Of a stretch of 64,000 nucleotides of DNA, positions 22,645 to 36,985 are shown one piece after another. The notes beneath the pieces are model-generated. The model did not search any database and was not told the DNA's origin. It worked only from the letters and a program-made list of their open reading frames with translations. Both the position numbers and the translations under genes were made by a program. Source of the DNA: Rhyacophila brunnea (Eukaryota; Arthropoda; Insecta; Trichoptera; Rhyacophilidae); the NCBI GenBank assembly GCA_022495005.1, contig JAGYXB010000051.1, positions 186,001 to 250,000 on the forward strand, in the 5' to 3' direction. How positions within the stretch are numbered: position 1 is the stretch's first letter; every line of letters begins with the position of its first letter.

Positions 22645-24825
22645 TATATTAACTGCTGATATTAAATCAAACTAAATTTTATTCGGGGATGTGCGTCTGG
22701 ATTTTTTGTGTGTTGTTAATGACAGGTACATACATGCCAATATTTTTATTTATTTCTCTTTCATTGGAAAATATAGTGTATAGTCAGCCATAATTAAAAA
22801 TATACTTGCTAGTTAACATTACGGAAGGGTTAAAGTGGCGGTGTGGTTATTAGATTTAGTAGGGATGGGTTGTGATACTTTTCGCGTTGACGAAATGAAT
22901 AAAAAATTTATTGCCGCCGTGAATGAGTTATATTTATAATTAATGACAAATGTAATTGCAATTTGTTTTTACCCCTTTAAATGAGTTTTTAGGTCAGGGA
23001 AGCTCTAGGTATGTGAATAGTTAATGAGTTATGTGGCTTCAAGTTTCAATATAAGTTATTGATAGTTTTTTTTTTAACCTTTAGGCAAGTTACAGATTTC
23101 AATCTTCCCTGAAATATTGTATTTTCTCAGAATGTTACACGTGTGAGTTTGATCGTGTTTGTGGCAATACGTCCATATAATTATAATTCCTGAGATAGTT
23201 TCACATCGGTTTAAAAAAGTGAAATAAATGTTATTTCGTTACACAGGTTTTGTTAGCTGATCAACACCTAATTCGCTACCTGAAAGCAATAGTGGAATAT
23301 GTCAAAATTATAGTTTAGAGATAATTTGAATATTGAACTTTAGTGTTTTTTTCGTACAAAATCAATCGTTAACCATGTTTATTATATTTGTATGTGGTTT
23401 ATAATACATGATTAAGGAAAGATTTTTTTTGTCTAACATTATTAACTGTGGTTTATTTTGATTATCCCATTAATGCTTTGAAGTTAAAGGACACTTTTTA
23501 ACAAATGCAACATTGGTATTTTTCTTTTAAATAAGGTATTACTAGTTTTTTTTATTCGCTGTTATTCATTATGTAGGTATAGTTTTAAGCAATCAATTGG
23601 CATACTTATCTCAAAATATACGTACGAATACGCGGTCATCAGCTGCCAGGCATTTATCATGGCTCCCCATACGCACGCACACTATCGACCTACCGCATTA
23701 TTGTTTCGTTTTTACTGTACATACTATATGAAATATTATTAAAATAAAATTATACCTACATAAATATCTTGAATCATTATTATATTTACTGACAAAATAT
23801 ACGTGACGATATGTTCATACAAGTAGTTTAATGTAACTCACGTCACTTGTGCAAGGCTCGGAATGCAGTAAGTGAAACGAGATGGAGGAATGATTACTTT
23901 GGAAGTTCGCGCCCTCTCGCAAATCTTTGGCGCGAGCAACAAATTGCCATTACCTGTGCTGCGCGTGATAAAAAAGCCGAAATATTGGCAACAATGACGA
24001 GAACATTTATAAGGGCTGTCACGGGTGGTCAGGGGCGGAACCTCCCGGGGGATGATAACCGTCCTGAATGACAATGGCCCACAGAACCGCAAGAAACGAA
24101 CCTTATCCTAAGCTATTCCGGATAATTTTGAAATAATATTAATACTTACATCAAAGAGTCTCCAGATAATAATTATACGATTTACGTCTTAGTAATCTCA
24201 CATTTTATAAATAATAATTGATTGCCAATGATTTAATCACATTAATAACATCGATTAATGTTAATATAAAAAAACCGATATTATCAGCCTATTTATATTA
24301 ATTAATTGTTTAATAATCTAATAATAATCCATTTTCATAAAAAAAGCTTTAAATAGTTCCGAACACCTTTATTATAATATTATTATATTATAGTTCATTC
24401 CAAAACAAGGATACTGCATGGGGAGATTTTTCCACACATTTTAATTGATGATGGTAACATATTATCTCAAAACTTCAATATCTTTGACTATGATATTATT
24501 TTCTATACCTAAATCTATTATATAAATAATATAACAGTTTATGAATTTATTCTGAAATATTTTTTTATATAAAGTTTATATGATATACTAATATACTATT
24601 TAACTTAACACATTTTGAGTTATATTCATTGGCATATATAATTATTACTAAAAAGAGCTGTAAAGCATTAGAGTAATCCTACATTTTATAATATACGGAC
24701 ACCATTATAATATACGTTTGATGCATAAATTGCATTCAGAGTTTTGTTTATTCTTATTAATTATCAAACTCACAATGTATTGAGTGAATAATCACGTTAT
24801 AAATATCATCATCTTAATTAGATGG
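22645..24825. other. Intergenic, with GC-rich island at 23840-24110
   Basis: The island reads open on both strands (74 and 84 codons), but neither translation resembles a family I know, so I do not call a gene. The rest is AT-rich. Confidence 0.35.
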
Positions 24826-25085
24826 GGTTGTCCCACTGCTCGATGCAACCCTTTACTGGTTTCAATCCGTGGTCGTTAAATGCCCTTTAGATTCCTCTAA
24901 AATAAGCATGATTGTATTATTATCTAGTTGCTGTTCACCCACTGTAGAATATGTCTAGCCTATTCTGGCCTCTATCATATTGCGTAGGTACTTTTATCTT
25001 GTTTTTTATCCATTGGTTTATTTTGTGATCTTTCCACTTTATGTTCGGCATGCCCCTTTTAAGGCCATGCTGTGCTACTTGTTAT
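24810..25085 (-). pseudogene. RTE-like reverse transcriptase, extreme C-terminal relic
   Basis: On the minus strand, HGLKRGMPNIKWKDHKINQW followed by a QWDNPI end aligns position by position with the better preserved fragment at 42019-42575. A CATCATC tail follows at 24807. Full of stops and substitutions. Confidence 0.5.
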
Positions 25086-25089
25086 TTTT

Positions 25090-28000
25090 GGAATATCCTG
25101 ACATTAAGAGTCTATATTGACTGTTAAATTAAAAATCAGACCACATACATATCGTCTCTGTTCTGGCAGAACACACTAACTGGAGAATACTAGTTTTGAG
25201 TAATTTGACTTTGAAGTTGTTAGAATTTTTGAAATAATGGTCTATCATGTGAGTTTATTAAGTAATCGTAAAAAGGGTGACTTTAAAATAAAGACTGTTT
25301 ATTTATTAAGAAGGTTTCCAGACGTTAAAGTTTGAAATAAGGAACATTTTGGTACTAACTCAATATGTCATTTTTTCGAATTAGTGTTTTCTGCCAGAAC
25401 AGTGACGATATTATGTACAGCGGCAAATTTTCTTTGACGCAAATGACGTAACCCACTCAGCATAACATTTAATAGTGGTCTCAAAACAGTTAAAATCACT
25501 TATGAAATTATTATTTTATCACAAAATGATGATTTTATTCGATTCAGATATCATGAAAAACGCTCAACTATAATTCAACAATGTTAAATCAGTTACGTCT
25601 CGTGAGAGTAGGCACATTATGCGTTGCTAAGAGGCAGAATATACCTATATTATATTTTATAATAGATTTCGTGGAAGTAAAATTGTTAAATTTATTATCG
25701 TAGGGGAGGGGCTCAAAATCAATCAAAAGGTCAGTCCTAAAAATGTTACTAAATATTTATGAAAATATTAAACGCTAAATATTAGTATGCCTACCTAATT
25801 AAATAGGAATAGGTACGTTAATTATTTCAGTCGAATAAAATTTAGGATATTAAATTTATTCATGGTGGAAATAGCCTTGATTCGATTCTGTACCTTACAC
25901 AGCATAAACCCGAATCTCGCGTAGAAAAATCTAGAAAAAATGGAATAACTTTACAGTTAACCCGTGGCGCTATTTGTCGGTGGGAATGTAAATCGGTTAT
26001 AACCCGCTTGTTTACAGTACAGCAATCTCAAATTGAATACGTTGTTGCAAAAATAACAAAAATGATTATTTACTAAGTTACATAAATACTTAAAAATAAA
26101 AACTATTTAGTATATTCTTTATTTGGGTATACATAATGATATATATCATTATATAGATAGCAGATATATGATTATTGTCAAGAGGTCAGTTTATAGATGA
26201 ATTATTATTCAAGACAATTTAATTTAAACTTGTGTGATTGTTTAATGCAGATTGAAAGTGGTATATTTTGTGAAATTTTATGATATTTGTATTTTTGTAA
26301 GAAATTGGCCCGGCTGTTTTATGTAAAACACAGAAAAAATGTATTTAAATTTTATCAATGTGAACTTTCTCCTTTCTGCATAACTGCAAATAAATATTAC
26401 CAATCACGACAAAGACCATTAATAAATATAAACTATTAGAGTGAAAATGCAAGTGCACGGAATGGTATCTTTTTTGAAAATAGCTTTTTATCAATCAATT
26501 TAATGTTGTAATATTCATCACTGCAGAGCGATTGTTAAAAAAATTAATTAAATAATGTATTAGAGATACAAATTCAATATAAAAAATAAATGAACGGAAA
26601 GGATAATGCCGCACTACATTATTATCCTGGTTACCATAATTTCATATTCCTTCTGAAATAAAATAAAGATTTAATTCTATAAAACTCTCTCATTACGCCG
26701 ATACTGACCTATATAGTGTAAAATACTAAAGCTTTTAAAAAATAAGAGAACTTGAAATAGATAAAAATTCAGAAGGGTATCGTGAGTATTTTCTGAAATA
26801 GCGAGGAAAGTGCAATCAATGAAAACTCAGTTTTACAGTTATCGTTCATCTCAGATCTCAAAATTAATATAACCGTTCAGCATGCAATTTTCCAAAGCTG
26901 GAAGACACCTAACCGTCCTTATCACTAATAATCCTTATTTTAAGTGGATATAAAGGAAAAAAGGCTTGAAAGGCGTATGCTGAGTAGGTTTGACTATGTA
27001 GAAAGAGATCCACCTGATGAGACTCAGCCAATGAACAAAGTAAGTTGCTGGAGATGAGCAATACATACGTTATAGCGACGACGGCAATTTGCAGACAATA
27101 ACTGTAATGTATTTAATTTTTTAGTTATTATCGTAATATTTTTCATTTGTTTCCTTCCTACACGTTTTTATTCACAAAAATTCATAAACTTAACTGCAGG
27201 CTTGCCTTGTCCATATATCCAGAATATGTAATGTACGAAGGCGGTCAACATATCTGTCATTTCCTTTAATTTAACGGTTTCCCAAGTTATCGCTTTAGAC
27301 ACCTGATATTGCATTAAAATTGAAAAACACTACCATAAACCTGACCATACTAATCTTTACATGTTTTTGTGTTTTACTATGACGGTTATCTATACTACAC
27401 TGTACCATTATTACTATTTTTTGAGAATGAACTCTGCAAAATACATAACACGCTGAGAATGGAATAAGAAAGAAAAATGCACAGTGACAGTTTAAAAAAT
27501 AGATTCATGAAAGCATCAAGACGTAATATAATAATATATTATTTATTTTAACAGTTAATAATAACAGTTTTTGACAATACGCCATTTCTAAACAAGCAAT
27601 TTGAATATGTATATAGGTACAAAACGTAACGAATAGTGTTTGTATTTTCATTCTTTTCTTCAACGCAAAGTTTTGACGTTTGTATGATCGATCGGTTCTC
27701 ATAAGAAATTCGCCGAAACTTCCTGTGTTTACGTGATTAATGATAGTTTATTGTGAAAATTATTATAGAATATTTCATGTCAAAACAATATATGAACACC
27801 TATAACTAACGTATAACAGCGCCAAATAAATACTAATATATTTCAGGATTTTCAAAGAAGCTACTATAATTCACTGATTTAGGTAGAGGTTAATTTCCAG
27901 AACATTTTAATATAAGTACATACTTCAATTCAATATACTAATATATTATATTTTATTTTGTGCGGCCACTTCTTAAATACATACTTACATTTACATTCAT

Positions 28001-28265
28001 GATTGTTACCTCTTATTCACACCCAAACTATTGATTGATAGATTATTTCTACATTGTATTAAATTCAGTTTTCGGCTACCTACCCTGAACAGCAGTGCTA
28101 TGGTCGATTTACTAGAGGCATCTAGCGGCAAAGTAGACAATATGAAATATAATATGACATTTTACTAATAATAAACAGTTATAGTGTTTTAAATATATAA
28201 TACATTTATCTGAAGACATTAAAAAATATATTTATACACAAACTTTCCAAACATTCAAAATGTGA
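25090..28265. other. Intergenic AT-rich sequence
   Basis: No gene, RNA or well-delimited repeat recognised. The open frame at 27505-27702 (-) looks random. Confidence 0.5.
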
Positions 28266-28269
28266 GTTC

Positions 28270-28495
28270 GTTGAACATCATCATGATGACAACATCAGCG
28301 GTTTAACAACCCAGGAAGGGTTCTAGCCTGGTTCAAGAACTTCTCAATTTTCACCTCTCCTAGGCCAGTGGTTTCCATATATCCACACCGGCCGCTTTAG
28401 AATCCTTGTTGATACCGTCCAATCACCAAAGTTGGGACCTGACAGTTGACCCCCGACAGTTCGATTTGTTATCAGGATGCCCTTCGGTGGTAGAA
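28270..28495 (-). repeat. Probable 3' UTR fragment of an RTE-type element
   Basis: Starts with CATCATCATGATGAC, followed by GGTTTAACAACCC, GGGTTCTAGCCTGG and a CCTCTCCTAGG word. From memory this pattern resembles 3' ends of insect RTE-like elements. No coding part. Confidence 0.4.
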
Positions 28496-30100
28496 CATTT
28501 GTTTAATACTTAAATTTTATTACATTTGATTGTATGGATGTGTTTATTATTAAAATTTTGTTTTTTAGTTTTTCTCAGATAAACCGGATAAAGATTTTTT
28601 TTAAATATTTGATAGTTTTAATGTAATATTTATTTTAATTAAAAACAAACATACCCTTTCTTTTTTTATTGGTATGATCACAATACTGAAGCTCGATATT
28701 CTTCATTGGGAACTTTAAGGATCACAAAAATAATGCTAAGTGGGTTACTTTTTGGGTGAGGTTGTAAGGAAGTTAAATTCAGGAATGCGGATAAATATGG
28801 AAATACGTATTAAAGAATATGTTAATTTCAGTATTTACGTCTGTATCATAAAAGTTTGTCAATTTATCGTAACGCGAATACAATATTGATAACATTTGAT
28901 GACATTCGTTTTATAGTTTTACCGTCATTAAATCATAAACTGAATCTAGTTTTAAATTCTTAATAATAGAGCCCACTGCAAGAAGCCGCATTACGTTGTG
29001 CGCAAAGCTTTTGTGCAAGTGCTTTTAACGACTCTCGCGCCACTCGCGTATCACACAGCTACTTGCAGTGTGCTTTGGATCATCTATGGTGACTGGCTTC
29101 ACATTTTTATCGTGTTAATCAGTTCTGTGATTTTATCCTATTACGCTCCAATATCGATCACGCCATTTTCTTTGGTCCATCGGTTCTTGCCATATGATAG
29201 CGAGAATAATATGGTGAAAAGGATCGCTCACGACAATGAGATAACGCAATCCATGCGGCAATATCAACACAGTAGTTACCTATGTAGTGTCGCAATTACA
29301 TAATAATATTAAGTCATTTATTATTATTCTAGCTAAGTAAACGTAATAAAGGGGTAAATCCAATTGCTTGACAAAAACACCATTATGTAACCAAAAGTAG
29401 TAGTCTGTAACGACAGCTTTCGAATTTTAAAACGAAGTAAGTTGGTATTACTAGTACATTATTTTATGGCGTTCTTTGCGGCCACACCTCTAGTGCGGCA
29501 GACGGTTTATGACGTCACTTCCTTATTTATTCCCGTCACAACCGGAATGGCGGGAAAATGATTTTGTATTACTTTCCACGACCGGCTTTCACGCCCCTGG
29601 GATATCATCCCCTGCCCTCCTCGCCCTCTGTCCCGACAACTACTGAAACATTTCCAACGAGATTGGATAACTTTCATTATTTCAACGCACTAGGAGAATT
29701 TTGAAATCTGTACGAATGTGTTGTGATAAATATTCAAGGAAATCTTATCACAATAGTGGTAAAACCAATTGTGTCTGTTACACAATATAAGAAGAGTTAT
29801 TTAATACTAGGTGGAAAGCCCATCTAAATAAAATTTAAATTATTTTTAATTATTAGAAGCTTTATGTTGTCATTTTTAATTTAGGAACGTATCTCATGTA
29901 AAATAGCAGAAGAACATTGTTACAATCTTACTGTAGAGTCATATCATCATTTTTCTAATCTTAACAAGAAAAATATCTTGCTTATATAAAAGTATTATTC
30001 CCACAATGTATTAATATAGTAATAAAGTCATCTAAATGGTCTGAATTTGTCATTTTAAGTGACAAACCTTTTTTAATAATTTCCATTTTTCCAATATCTA
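28496..30100. other. Intergenic; unassigned 101-codon frame and a GC-rich patch
   Basis: A frame at 28998-29303 (+) starts at GTG and is hydrophobic at residues 6-51 (VLLTTLAPLAYHTA, HIFIVLISSVILSYY); no homology recognised and a GTG start is unlikely here. At 29470-29640 a GC-rich stretch contains TGACGTCA and GGCGGGAAA, which could be regulatory sites or chance. Confidence 0.3.
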
Positions 30101-30103
30101 ATG

Positions 30104-30270
30104 CAATGGCGCGTTTCTTTAACCCAAATGACGCATTCGATTCGTCATTTTTTTTAAAAGGCCTCTGAACACTTAAAACTAGTTACAGAGTTATTAAATT
30201 ATATTGAAAATAAAAAAAAAATATACGTATTTCTCACAAAGCGAGTATAAAATATTACCCAAAGCATAAC
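30104..30270 (-). mobile_element. Truncated copy of the CAGCGGCGCG MITE
   Basis: CAATGGCGCGTTTCTTTAAC at the left, with AGGCCTCTGA and ATATTACCCAAAG. It is the reverse complement of the right two thirds of the element at 9399-9672. Confidence 0.7.
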
Positions 30271-33200
30271 ATTAGGTATGTCAAATTCGTAAGGGGTATT
30301 TTCTGATTTTTATATGTTTATACATAACATGTAACCATTTCAAATTCAAAGCACACATTTTCTCATCAATATCTACTCATTTTATACAAGATTTAAAAAA
30401 ACACAAAAGAAGATTGTATCTAATGTCACCTGCATACAATCTGCGTTTATATGACAATTTATTTTCTAATGTCAGAACGTGTCATTCCAAAAACGAATTT
30501 TTAGTTATTGATTACTACGAACATAAAAGCGTATTGGAAATACCTGCAGGCGTGTGATGGTATATTGATTCAGCAGAACAACTTGCGTGCCTTCATGACA
30601 TATTTAAAGTGTATTTTCTGTGACGACTTATGTTTAATTCTCATTCAGTTTTTTTCACTCGAATCTATTAAATGTAATTATTGCTTATCCAGTAAAATTG
30701 CATATAGAGTGGGCAACGTAAAAAATATTAAATTATATAAGTACAAATTCATTAATAATAGTAATATTTTTCCTTTGATTTAATACTAAAATCAAAATTA
30801 ACTGCCACTATCCACTACCAAAATAGAAAATCTCACACAGAAAATCACCACATTTCTGGGCATTTAGTATTTATATTATTATTTTACTCGTAATATAAAA
30901 TATGGTTATATTATTATAACGTCTTGTATTTTTTTGCGATTAGCGTTAGGACATGTTATTATCTACTGCAGGAACGCCAGGAACCATTCGGTGTACCAAG
31001 TATGTTCAATATTGTCTGTTGTATAATCCAGAATATGTGCCGTCATTGGATAGCAAGAGAGAGGTGTCCAGGATCCATTAGAGCGATTAGTATTGGCGAT
31101 GCGCAGCTAGGTGACTCTGCATGTTTAATGTCCGGCCGGAGAAGCGCCAATCATTGCTAATTTAAACGCAAGCAACGCCATCTCGTGCTACTCACTTGAC
31201 TTACTCGGAAAAACATATTATTATTACGTGGAAATTCATAATAATTTTTAATAAGTAAGCAAAATAGATATTTTTTAAAAAAGATTTTATGAAATAAAAT
31301 TGAAAACGAAATTTGATATTCCACGAGAATAAATACGCTGTTATTTTTATCTGATTACCACGTCATTGAATTTACGCATTAAAATAATTAATACAATATA
31401 TAAATATATTATTAGTTTGTATGATAATTATATCACAAATTAAAAATGTTATATCTGCAAGTAAATCGTTTGTAGATACGATATTCTATTATTTCACTAT
31501 GCGTCTGAAATAAAATGTAGAAATAAGAAGTCTGTAGAAATAAATAAAATTATAAAAACAAACTGAACTATTATATAAATTATTTTTATAAATTAAAATG
31601 CTGGCTCTGTGATAGTTATTAAAATATTATTAAAGTTTTAATAAAAAGACATATCGATATAGTAAGTACAGCTCAGTGATTATTGAAAATCTAGATGGTT
31701 AATTATTTAACTAGGTTAAACTGGTTGCGTTAGTAGTTAAGCACATTTTCATGTGTGTTAAGTATCAAATTCATAAATCTTTTGTATTCTTTATTGAATA
31801 AAAAATGGTTTAAGTAAAAAATGAGGTACCTACTTAGCTTATATTGTAATATGTAAAATTACATGTATTGCACATTAATTAATCGTTGCAAATTAGACGA
31901 GCACAATTTTCCATTTTTATTTTAAATAATAATTATCGCCTAGATTTATGTTAATCAAGTAAAGTATATATTTAATTTTCCCAACAATGACCAAATCAGA
32001 GTGTTATATAGTTGTATTATCAAGGTGACGATGTGAATATAAAGTTAAATAAATTTAATAATTTTATTTTTAACTAATAATAAAATTATAAACTATACTT
32101 TGTTTCCACGTGACTTTTTTCAGATTGACCGTGTAACTATTTTGAAAAAGTGACTACCAATGATCATTATGGGCGTAGGTATACAAAATTCAGATACAGT
32201 AAATTTAACAAAATTGGTATAAAAATAATATATTAAATGTTCTTTAAGAATAACTTGTGTGTTACTTACGTAAATAATATGTACTAATAGTTTTGTCATT
32301 AAATAATTCGAATTACCATTATGCGATACCATGCAGGCTGGCGAGCCTATCAATATGAATGCACCCTAAATGCATCGGAACAGTGAAATAATTTACCATC
32401 ACTCTACCGAGGAACAGACGGGGCTAAATGAGGGAGTGAGGATGCAGGACTGCATCAATATGCACAAGAAAGCTGACTCCATTATCGAAGGGCTGCGTGA
32501 GACTGACGTAACAATATATCGGGAGCTTTCCTCAGTGAAAGCTTATGGTCTGAATAGTTTTAAGTAAGTGTCGATGCTTATTCATTTTTTTTTATATTTA
32601 TATACCTCAATAAAGGATAATCAACCAAAATTTATCCAGTGGTGAAATGTAAATGTTAGAATGGTTACAATCGTAGATGTAGATAACTAAGTTGCTAATA
32701 CATGCAATACAATATTGACATTATGTAAAACTAATAATAGTTATTAAAACAGTATACATATGGATGATGGAATAATAATATATAACAGCAACGTGACTGA
32801 CATGATAATGTCGCTTCCAGTGACGAGAAGACGTGTAGTCGTTATTAAATTATGATAAAACTGCATGATTTAAATTGAGTAATAATAATTATAAAATAAT
32901 AGTTAATATTATAAACATAAATAATAATCTATTATCTACATTATCAGTGTTTTATTGTAAATTCTCGCATCTTAGGCAAGGTATAATATTCCTACCATTA
33001 TTTATATTAATTATTGAAATGGCACTCTCTTTGTGTTTATAAAATCACAAAATTAATAATATTTTCTAAATTATAATCGATTACATGGTTGAAAACTATT
33101 CATTCCTTTTAAGTTGGTGTTTGCGTAGATAATCGGTACTCAATTGAATCTCCTTTGTTTAATATTAATCTACTATTTTTTATTACAACGAAAGTAATTA

Positions 33201-33440
33201 TAAGATAGCTGATTATCTCTGCCAGCATCGTCATACATTATTTGGCATATTATGTACATATTAGTTCTTATTTTTTATTTATACAAAAATCGGCTGACAA
33301 GTGCATACGCCTATTGATTTAAATGAGTTGTTCTATGCATGCAAGTGTTTTATTGAATGAAATTTCATATTACCTTAATAATTGACCATTAAATTAATTT
33401 AAATAAAAACTGTTACTATGCGTGTTCGGAAAGTTGTACG
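30271..33440. other. Intergenic AT-rich sequence with two small unassigned frames
   Basis: 30924-31160 (+) and 32370-32567 (+) are open and less AT-rich than surroundings. The second ends LSSVKAYGLNSFK directly at a donor-like AAGTAAGT, so it might be an exon, but no acceptor partner or family is recognised. Confidence 0.3.
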
Positions 33441-33442
33441 TA

Positions 33443-33770
33443 TGCAGTTCGCCGTATCACATTTCACCGTAAAATCTTGTATAGTACTGACATAAAATTC
33501 ATGTCAAAATACAACACGGTTCTTGTCGGTTTACACTTTACAGGAAGCCAGCAGCAAACAAATTTTGAAAATAGCCGATACACTGGATTATATTTTGTTA
33601 GGTTAGGTTAGGTTTTCATTCTTGAATTCATGATTTTTGCCAAAATCAGCTATGAAAAATGAATTAATATTCATATTGAATCTAATAAAATTGGAAACCG
33701 TATAGTGTATAGTATACAGTCATCTCTTTCCGATAAAAAAGCTCACGGCGAACTGTGCCATGGTGAAATG
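33443..33770. mobile_element. MITE family C, copy 2, with internal TTAGG repeats
   Basis: Inverted relative to 7170-7512. Contains TTAGGTTAGGTTAGG at 33598-33612, while copy 1 has a degenerate CCTAA run at the matching position. Confidence 0.75.
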
Positions 33771-34592
33771 TTTTACATACAATTTACATGTGACCGTCAC
33801 TATGAGCTTGTTGAGAGCTACATAAATATTAAACAGTATCTTGTATTATTTCGTAACCATAGTAAATAATACATGTATGTTTGCCATTGCCATTTTCACA
33901 AAAAAAAATAAGAAACTCTGATAATAATTAATAATGAAAAATTATAAAAATCACGTATTGATCCATTCTACTTTCCACAACCTGATTCAAAATATAAATT
34001 TATGGATATAAGTCATAATAATATAAAAGAGGGAATATATGGTGTAACAAATTGATGATCATTTCAGTGCGACAAACATTCGAATAAAATAGGGTGCATT
34101 TATTGTGAAATAATATTTATTTTACTGTTATGCCCCATATTATCGGGACTATTTTAACAATGAAAGTACCTACAACTACTTGGGTAGATAATAAATACAT
34201 AATAATTAATAATAATACTGTTTTAAGTTAAGATAAGAAATACAATATGTATTTAATTGTAAAAAAAATTCCAAACAATGATTATTAATTTTACAAAAAA
34301 AAAAAAACTTCTCACAGTCTTGCAAGATACGAGTACGTTTAAAGGCATTTGAACTATTTACTTATATACACGATTATTAGTATTATATCATGTGATTGTA
34401 TATCTAACTATTATATGTAGATATTAATTATTTACCGTCTATTCACAACGAATTCAAGTTTCATCTTGACAAGGCAATATGCATATTTATGATTTTTTTG
34501 AAATTGGTTAATACTGTAAATCGTAAATTGCTACATTTTTCAACAGTACGTTGCGGCTTGTTATAATTATAGCAGTGTGGAGTTTAACTTAA

Positions 34593-34830
34593 GAGCATAC
34601 TTCAGTGAAACGGCAAATAATTTTCAACTATAGGTGCGACGAAATTTCGGACTCGCTGCCAATCGGAGAGCGAAAGTCGAGCTGTGAACACGTCAATTTG
34701 TTTTGTGATGGCGTCGGGAGAATTAATTCTTAAATCTTGTAAAGATGTCTAAAAAACTTTACCCATTTACTTAGAAAAGAAAACATGTCAATGAATATAT
34801 AATTATTATTACTAATAGAACAATAAACAT
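34593..34830. repeat. Dispersed repeat G, copy 1
   Basis: ATACTTCAGTGAAACGGCAA, ATAATTTTCAACTATAGG, CGACGAAATTT, TTACCCATTTACTT and AAAACATGTCAATGAATAT are shared, in order, with 61491-61715. Confidence 0.75.
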
Positions 34831-35359
34831 AACATTAAATGGACGCATGTTGAATTTTTATGACAAATTATGTTTTGTTCTGCACGCGTCGTTTGCACAA
34901 TCTTTGCGTCGCGTAGTCACAATTGTTTTAGACCGTGCCCCAGCTGAAGTATTGCCTTAAATATTTCAAAATTGTCTTCTTAAGAATGTGGTTGATCTAT
35001 ATAATGGATCTAATGGATTGATATTTTTAATGATTCCTCGTAAAATGGTCTAGTAATGGGGATAAATATTACAGTCATATTGCAATTAATAACGTCTCAG
35101 CAATTTAATTTCTAAATTTATAAAAAATCAAAATAGTTAAAATCAGTTTTCAGAAAGTAGAGGCATTTTACGGCGAACGAGAAGGTTTTTTTTCATCGAG
35201 AATTGACCGAAGTTCACTATATCAAGACAATGTTACGTTCGTTACGCCATGGTATACGCCTGCTTAATGGATGTGGTAACGTGACCATTAGTAAAGGAAA
35301 AGGCAATTTTAATATTAATTGGACTTTTTGTGAAGAGCAAACTAATTGGTCGTTCATAA

Positions 35360-35805
35360 TTTACCACGGTTTTATTAGCTCGTATTCTTGTTTGTCCGGT
35401 ACAGATTTTTTCTTGTGTGTCCAGTATAATTTATTTCTTGTTTGTCCAAGTATTGGACGATTGAAGATTTTTAACTAACTTCCCGACTAGCTAGACATTT
35501 GAAACTCTTAGCATATATCAGAACACGACGACAATGCATTCTTTTAATACTTTTAGCCATTTTTAAGCAGAATTGAATTGATTTTCAGCTAATTCTGTTT
35601 TGTATGGAAAGTTATTATTGTTGGTTGCTAAGGGGGTCCTAGCAACTAAATAACTAATATATACGTGCGTTACTATGGAAATCAAAATGACATTTCAGTA
35701 TTCTCTATTTATTCAGTATTTCTATCAAGTACAATAAAAAGTTTTATTAATACATGGAATTGTCAAGTTTATATGATTCAACAGAAAATTTAAAAACATG
35801 GTATA
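35360..35805 (+). mobile_element. MITE family B, copy 3
   Basis: TTACCACGGTTTTATTAGC at the left, TAAAAACATGGTA at the right, and the same interior as the copies in the nuclease introns. Confidence 0.8.
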
Positions 35806-36585
35806 TAAAAAGTTCTTTTTATCTTGTAATCATTTTAAAATAAGTATTCGAGTTATATATTAATTAGTTACATATTAATTAATTAATTTAATTAAATAAT
35901 TAATTTAAATTTTTCAATTTATTTATTTTTCATATTCTACATATAAGACTTTCACAACATGACATTTTAAAGAAATATTATTAAAACAGTATTAAGTACA
36001 TAAAAAAGAGATTTAAATTCAATTGGTTAACGTTGATAGTTTGTGTGAAAATACTTTTTAATAGCCACCAATAATAATTGTTGTACTGTTGGTCATACAG
36101 CAATTTATTTTAGTAGGTAAATACCCAATAAAATATTTCACTCAATTGATATTTTATCCGGCATACATTTGTTAAATCGTTAAAGCCATAAAAATAGTCA
36201 ACTTGCACTGACAGATGAATCTATTGAAGAACCCCGGTATGTTTATTACTTTCATTTTTATGGAAATAATAACAATTATTAATCCAGAGACAGAATGGGC
36301 GCGAAATATTTTATTGATGTGATTGAGTTTAGGAAAGGGCATGCAACAATCGCGAGTGATTGTTAGTGAACTAGGGTGAGAATTGACACGGTGATTTTTT
36401 TGTATTGTAACAACTATTCAATACATTTAGATATAACAAGTGTGTCAGAATTATGCGTAGAGTGTAACTAAGTTAGAAACTGTTCTGCAATGACAATATG
36501 TCTCAATTTAGTACCTATATATTAGAAAAGTATTTTTAATAAAATATTAATATTTTGAATATTATGTCCCTGTTATTTTTTACAA
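35806..36585. other. Intergenic AT-rich sequence
   Basis: Low-complexity TTAATTAATT runs near 35870; no gene. Confidence 0.5.
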
Positions 36586-36589
36586 TACA

Positions 36590-36985
36590 TAAATATTGAT
36601 TATTTTTACTGTGTACAGAAACGCCTTTCTAATACACCAAAAATGGTTCTTCTCTTCGGCTATATCCGCCCCGTAGTTGGAGCATATAGCCACCACGCGG
36701 CGTTTAAAAGAAATCTTGTCGCTCGCCAGTCTTGTTGCATTGTTCCAGGTCATACCATTATCCCGTAGCTCCACCGTATATACTCAATAGACAGTATTTT
36801 GCGATCATCCAGGATGCCAGAATCTGGTTGGCTTGAAGAACAGGTAAGCCAGGTTGAGGTTTTCTTCCGGCATCCGCAGCACGTGAGCTAGGTCCAACGT
36901 CGTTTTTTCACTCTCAGTGTGACAGAGGCTGCTTGGTGCGTTCTCTTGTCTCCTTGGACGCAGACCTCCCCCCCCCTTGTGAATA
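36590..36985 (-). pseudogene. RTE-like reverse transcriptase, C-terminal fragment in two frames
   Basis: Minus strand: AHVLRMPEENLNLAYLF (the GHVLRMP signature) from the frame at 36805-37014, then GMTWNNATRLASDKISF and RRVVAICSNYGADIAEE from 36580-36774. This is the order seen at the C-terminus of RTE-type polyproteins. A frame break lies near 36790. Confidence 0.65.

Noticed and set aside
29500..29620. CRE-like TGACGTCA and E2F-like GGCGGGAAA sites
   Set aside because: Short motifs expected by chance and no gene is attached; mentioned only in the regional note.
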